From positions 93,689,696 to 93,753,695 of the forward strand of contig OY282606.1 of the NCBI GenBank assembly GCA_958298945.1: a stretch of DNA of 64,000 nucleotides. The letters are read 5' to 3'. The notes under the pieces were generated by a model. It made no database searches. It saw only the letters and a list, made by a program, of their open reading frames with translations, and was not told the DNA's origin. Positions 60,858 through 64,000 of the stretch are shown one piece after another; position 1 is the first letter of the stretch, and each line of letters begins with the position of its first letter. This DNA is from Atherix ibis (lineage: Eukaryota; Arthropoda; Insecta; Diptera; Athericidae). Made by a program: the position numbers and the translations under genes.

Positions 60858-61769
60858 TTGGGTTGTCCGGAATGTAATTTCGTTTTTTCCCAACAGAGGG
60901 ACTTAATTGTATTTTTACACAACCAACTTCACACTTAAGCCGCATAATCATGTGTATTTTGACAGCTGACATAGCACGGCTTGCTTGTGAATAATTCGAT
61001 TGCTTCTGCACAGTAGTTTTTGGTTGATACCCTTTTAAATATGGAAAGTGAAAAACAGCATTTTTGGCATATTTTAATTTTTTATTATATTGTAGAAAAG
61101 ATAAAAATGCTGTTCAAGCAAGAAAAAAATTATACGATGTGTATGGAGAAGAAGGGCATGTGCCCAAACTGGTTTGCAAAATTTCGATCCGGCAATTTTG
61201 ATCTTGAAGATGCTACACGTTCTGGAAGAAGCTTATGAAGACACGCTAAAGGCATTAATTGATGCGAACCGGCGAATAACAACTCGTGAGATCGCTGAGA
61301 AATTAAATTTATCGAATTCGACCCTTCATGATCATTTGAAACAGCGAGGTTTAATCTCAAAGCTCGACATATGAGTTCCTCATCTTCTTACGGAAAAAAA
61401 TGTTTGTTCCGTCGCATTGACGTTTCTGATTTGCTTCTCAAACGCCAAGAAAATAATCCATTTTTGAGGCGTATCATCACTGGGGACGAAAAATTGGTTA
61501 TCTACAACAATGTTAAGCGTAAAAGATTCTGGAATAGAAAAGATGAACCTGCTCAAAGCATTTCGAAAGCCAATATTCTTCAAAAAACGGTTATGCTATC
61601 TGTTTGGTGGGATTTCAAAGGAATCGTTTATTTTGAGCTTCTACCGAGCAACAGAACGATCAATTTTGAAGTGTACTGTCATCAGTTGGATAAATTGATT
61701 GATTCACTTAAAGAAAAAAGGCCAATAAAAAAACTATTGGGTTGTTCGGAAAGTAATTTCGTAATGAAA
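60858..61769 (+). mobile_element. Mariner I: mellifera-type mariner, internally deleted and 3'-truncated
   Basis: The left repeat TTGGGTTGTCCGGAATGTAA starts at 60858 after TA (60856-60857). At 61737 a left-type repeat (TTGGGTTGTTCGGAAAGTAA) follows the coding sequence, as in mariner A. The outer facing half is lost: after AATGAAA at about 61768 the sequence leaves the element. The junction where catalytic sequence is missing (after GAAAAAAGGCCAATAAAA) is the same as in mariner A, so both descend from one deletion derivative. Confidence 0.9.
61041..61735 (+). pseudogene. Mariner I transposase remnant
   Basis: It starts MESEKQHFWHILIFYYI. Frame slips occur near 61095 and 61130, and a small deletion near 61232 shifts it again. 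The helix-turn-helix part DTLKALIDANRRITTREIAE and KQRGLISKLDI is open. TGG to TGA at about 61372-61374 stops the chain in I(W)VPHL. A long open part follows with RIDVSDLLLKRQENNPFLRR, IITGDEKLVIYNN (D1 present, the usual Trp changed to Leu) and MLSVWWDFKGIVYFELLPSN. It ends at KEKRP, after which D2 and D3 are deleted. Confidence 0.88.
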
Positions 61770-61859
61770 TTATATACGTATTACTTGGTTTTTTTTACTT
61801 AGTATTCTTTATAGTTATTTTCTAGAGTTTGTGGAGTTGTGTTGGCTTATTGGATAGAA

Positions 61860-62240
61860 TGATGGCCACAGGCTAAACGGGTGCTTTCGGTCGTTATCTT
61901 GCTCCCAAAGGGTGCTTTCGGTCGTTATCTTGCTCCTGTGTAAGTTTTCCTATTCTTCCGCATTTCGAAACTCCTTCGAAGCAACCCCAGAACAAAACAG
62001 TCCCTCCATGATGCCTGCTAAAAGCAAAAAACAGTCCCTTCACGATGCCTGTTAAATCCAATTTCGACTCATCACGCTAAAGTACTTCGGCAAAATAATA
62101 TTTTGAACTTTGCTCCAAAATGTCTTCAATTCACTGAGATCAATTTGGAGTTCTTTTCCAAAACTCCACAATCCAACAGGGCCACGCAGTTGTAAATTTC
62201 ATAGCGTTCTCTCTTGAGTAGATAGAATATTGTCCTGAAC
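61860..62240 (-). pseudogene. Tc1-like transposase relic, catalytic part
   Basis: The minus strand reads VL-stop-RDESKLDLTG (the VLWSDESKF.L.G block with the first catalytic Asp), then GGTVLFWGCFEGVSKCGRIG, the HGGG..M.WGC....G.G motif, and QEQDNDRKHP (the QQDNDPKHT block with the second catalytic Asp). A stop replaces Trp in VLW, and a large part between WGC and QDND is missing. Confidence 0.65.
61879..61936. repeat. 31-bp tandem duplication in the Tc1 relic
   Basis: GGGTGCTTTCGGTCGTTATC plus TTGCTCC occurs twice in a row, 31 bp apart. It duplicates the DNA for QDNDRKHP, a catalytic-motif segment. Confidence 0.9.
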
Positions 62241-62319
62241 TATTTTTTTACATCTCACAGAGACTATTTCCTTCTTCTAATTTTCTAATCTGTAAATCAT
62301 ATGCTTCCCATTCGTGCTG

Positions 62320-62530
62320 GTGTTTCTCAGGGCAGTTTTTTTGGTCCCATTTTATATAATATCAATAATTCTGATATTACCACTTCTTCTGTCATATTTT
62401 TACCGTCTTAAAAGTATTTCCAAGTAAATTAAGCTTACGATCTCTTCCATATTCGCTAGTGTTCCGAAAGGAAGCATACTTGGTCCTATCATTTACAATA
62501 TTTATACATCCAATCTGTTCTAATTGCTTC
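62320..62530 (+). pseudogene. Two short Jockey-like RT fragments in tandem
   Basis: At about 62312-62390 the plus strand reads PIRAGVSQGSFFGPILYNIN and then SDITTS. At about 62449-62520 it reads IFASVPKGSILGPIIYNIYT. Both are the RT motif B box (AGVPQGSILGP.LYNIYTSDI). Only this box is duplicated, with about 130 bp between. Confidence 0.65.
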
Positions 62531-62554
62531 TTTGCTACATATGTAAAAAATCCC

Positions 62555-62940
62555 AAATTGTTAATTTCTAATTTTGACTCATCACTCTAAAGGACCTATT
62601 TTCACTGTCCCATCGATTAATGTTAGTGATCTTTTGCCCATTCTAAACTCTTTTTTTTATTTTGTGAACGAAGAAAAGACTTCCCCTCCCTCGACAAACA
62701 ATCCCCTATACTTTTATGCTTCTTAGTTTTGACCACGTTCTAATAGAAAGCCTCCTATTCCTTCTCCCCGTAAGTCCAATTAAATGATCTTCAGGCCGAC
62801 TAGTTGTCTGATTAGCCCTAGTTTTTTTTTGTTCATACCAGCGCCGGTTTCAATTCCCATTTTTTTTTAATATACCAAATTGTGGACTTGCTCATTTCAA
62901 GTTTATGAGCAAATTTGACCTAAAAAATATCATTGATCTT
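62555..62940 (-). pseudogene. Tc1-like transposase relic, N-terminal and first catalytic part
   Basis: At 62940-62850 the minus strand gives VKFAHKLEMSKSTIWYIKKK and WELKPAL, matching the second helix of the Tc1 DNA-binding domain (A..L.LSKSTV..IIKK...). At about 62605-62565 it gives SDESKLE, the first catalytic block. Another Tc1 catalytic fragment on the same strand lies at 61860-62240, with the Jockey pieces between. Confidence 0.5.
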
Positions 62941-64000
62941 GCAGAGTACATATTCTAAATTTTATTTCCAGTCAAAATTCTCCAATATTAGGCATTTTTA
63001 ATTTTATTGCCTGTACTTTTAACTTTGACATTAAAAAATTTTCTTAACAAATAAAATTTCATTTTTATACAAAAAAGTACAAAAATGCAAGTAATAATTA
63101 ATTATAAAAAGGATATGAGGATGTGTATGAAATAGAAATTTTCCATCGCTGAAATATTATAATTGGTAAAATTTTTTTGCAATTCAAATAAAGTTTTTTT
63201 TTGCAATTCAAATAAAAAACCAACCGAAAATTAGAAAGTTTTCGAATTATTTTAATATAATATATTTTTTTTACCTGTACGCAACTTATTGTTAATGAAA
63301 ATACAAATAAAAAAATTAGAAACACTTGTCATAAAAGAACCTTACGAAAATTATGACAAATATTAATGACTCTACCTTTTGACCTTATTAAAAAACTAAC
63401 ACGTATTAATGAAGGATTTTGTGAAATATATTTTTTTTTTTTTTTCAAATTAAAAAAAATTATTTAAATAGTTAATACTAAGAAAATGGGGAATTTTTTA
63501 ATATTATCACAGTATTAACACAATTTTTCGAAATAAAAAACAATAGAAAAAGTAACTTTTCTATAAGAAATTTGCACCTTAACTAAGATGGTTTCGAAAT
63601 AATTGTTATTAAAATTTTATTACAACTAGAATATTCGTTAAAATACTACTTACTTAGGTAAATAAGACCTCAATAGTAATGACTAATGCATACCTAATAA
63701 TATGATCTTATATCTATAACTTTCCTAAACTCCTAACTGAGTTTAACTTCTGAAAAATATAAATATTTTTTATCTAAAAGATGGAAAATATACAAAAAAT
63801 CTAAGAATAAGTTTTAACAAGGCGACGAAATTTTTGTTGAGAAAATCTGAAAAAAAGCTTTTTAGAACATAAATCGAACTTAATTTATTCCAAAAAATTA
63901 TTTTCTGTAAAAAAAAATCGAATACAATATTTTAATATGTATGAAAATTTTTTTATAAACTTTTCGAAGGTTTTGTCGAAAAGTCTTAGTTTTAATTTTT
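62941..64000. other. AT-rich intergenic DNA
   Basis: No supported feature. A directly repeated TTTTTTTGCAATTCAAATAAA block occurs near 63174-63213. Confidence 0.5.

Overview
The window is AT-rich eukaryotic DNA that reads as a dense transposon graveyard around one well-supported host gene. The best guess for the source is an insect, probably a fly. Reasons: several mariner lineages live side by side, there are Jockey-like, R1-like and hAT/Tc1/IS630-like relics, the one spliced gene has a 66-bp intron, and that gene has the layout of a dipteran secretory glue or mucin gene. The species cannot be named from this sequence. No tRNA, rRNA, CRISPR or prokaryotic operon structure was seen.

Layout. 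0-7 kb: three tandem 301-bp repeats rich in CACGTG, an LTR-retrotransposon primer-site-like motif with a gag relic, and two tandem 3' ends of an R1-like retrotransposon. 8.9-9.4 kb: a third R1-like relic on the minus strand. 12-20 kb: mellifera-type mariner A, a near-complete mauritiana-type mariner D (1279 bp), irritans-type mariner E inside a non-LTR retrotransposon, and mellifera-type mariner H. A and H lie in opposite orientation, and each is joined to one half of the same Jockey-like element. 21.4-27.5 kb: a 73-bp hairpin, then the host gene (23.8-25.1 kb) bracketed by two direct copies of a 1.25-1.3 kb repeat. 29-31 kb: tandem IS630-like fragments and a hAT transposase end. 31.6-32.75 kb: Mos1-like mariner B. 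34-35.4 kb: a 75-bp satellite with higher-order structure. 37.5-39.1 kb: a 36-bp minisatellite and an IS630-like transposase pseudogene. 40.8-45.5 kb: non-LTR relics, an R1-like tail, and a Jockey-like element split by mariner F. 47.8-48.9 kb: Mos1-like mariner C. 52 kb: a Jockey-like relic. 54.6-55.8 kb: mariner G. 57.2-58.1 kb: duplicated IS630-like fragments. 60.9-62.9 kb: mariner I and a Tc1/Jockey mosaic. The rest is AT-rich sequence with no supported feature.

The host gene encodes a predicted 396-residue secreted protein: a signal peptide split by an intron, a long TTTP block, two Thr-Gly dipeptide blocks and a short basic tail. All transposase and reverse-transcriptase genes carry disabling lesions, so every mobile element here looks non-autonomous or dead. 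Mariners D and F are the least damaged. The most interesting structural signal is the A/H pair. Its flanks are what one would expect if recombination between two opposed mariners had inverted about 6 kb and cut a Jockey element in two.
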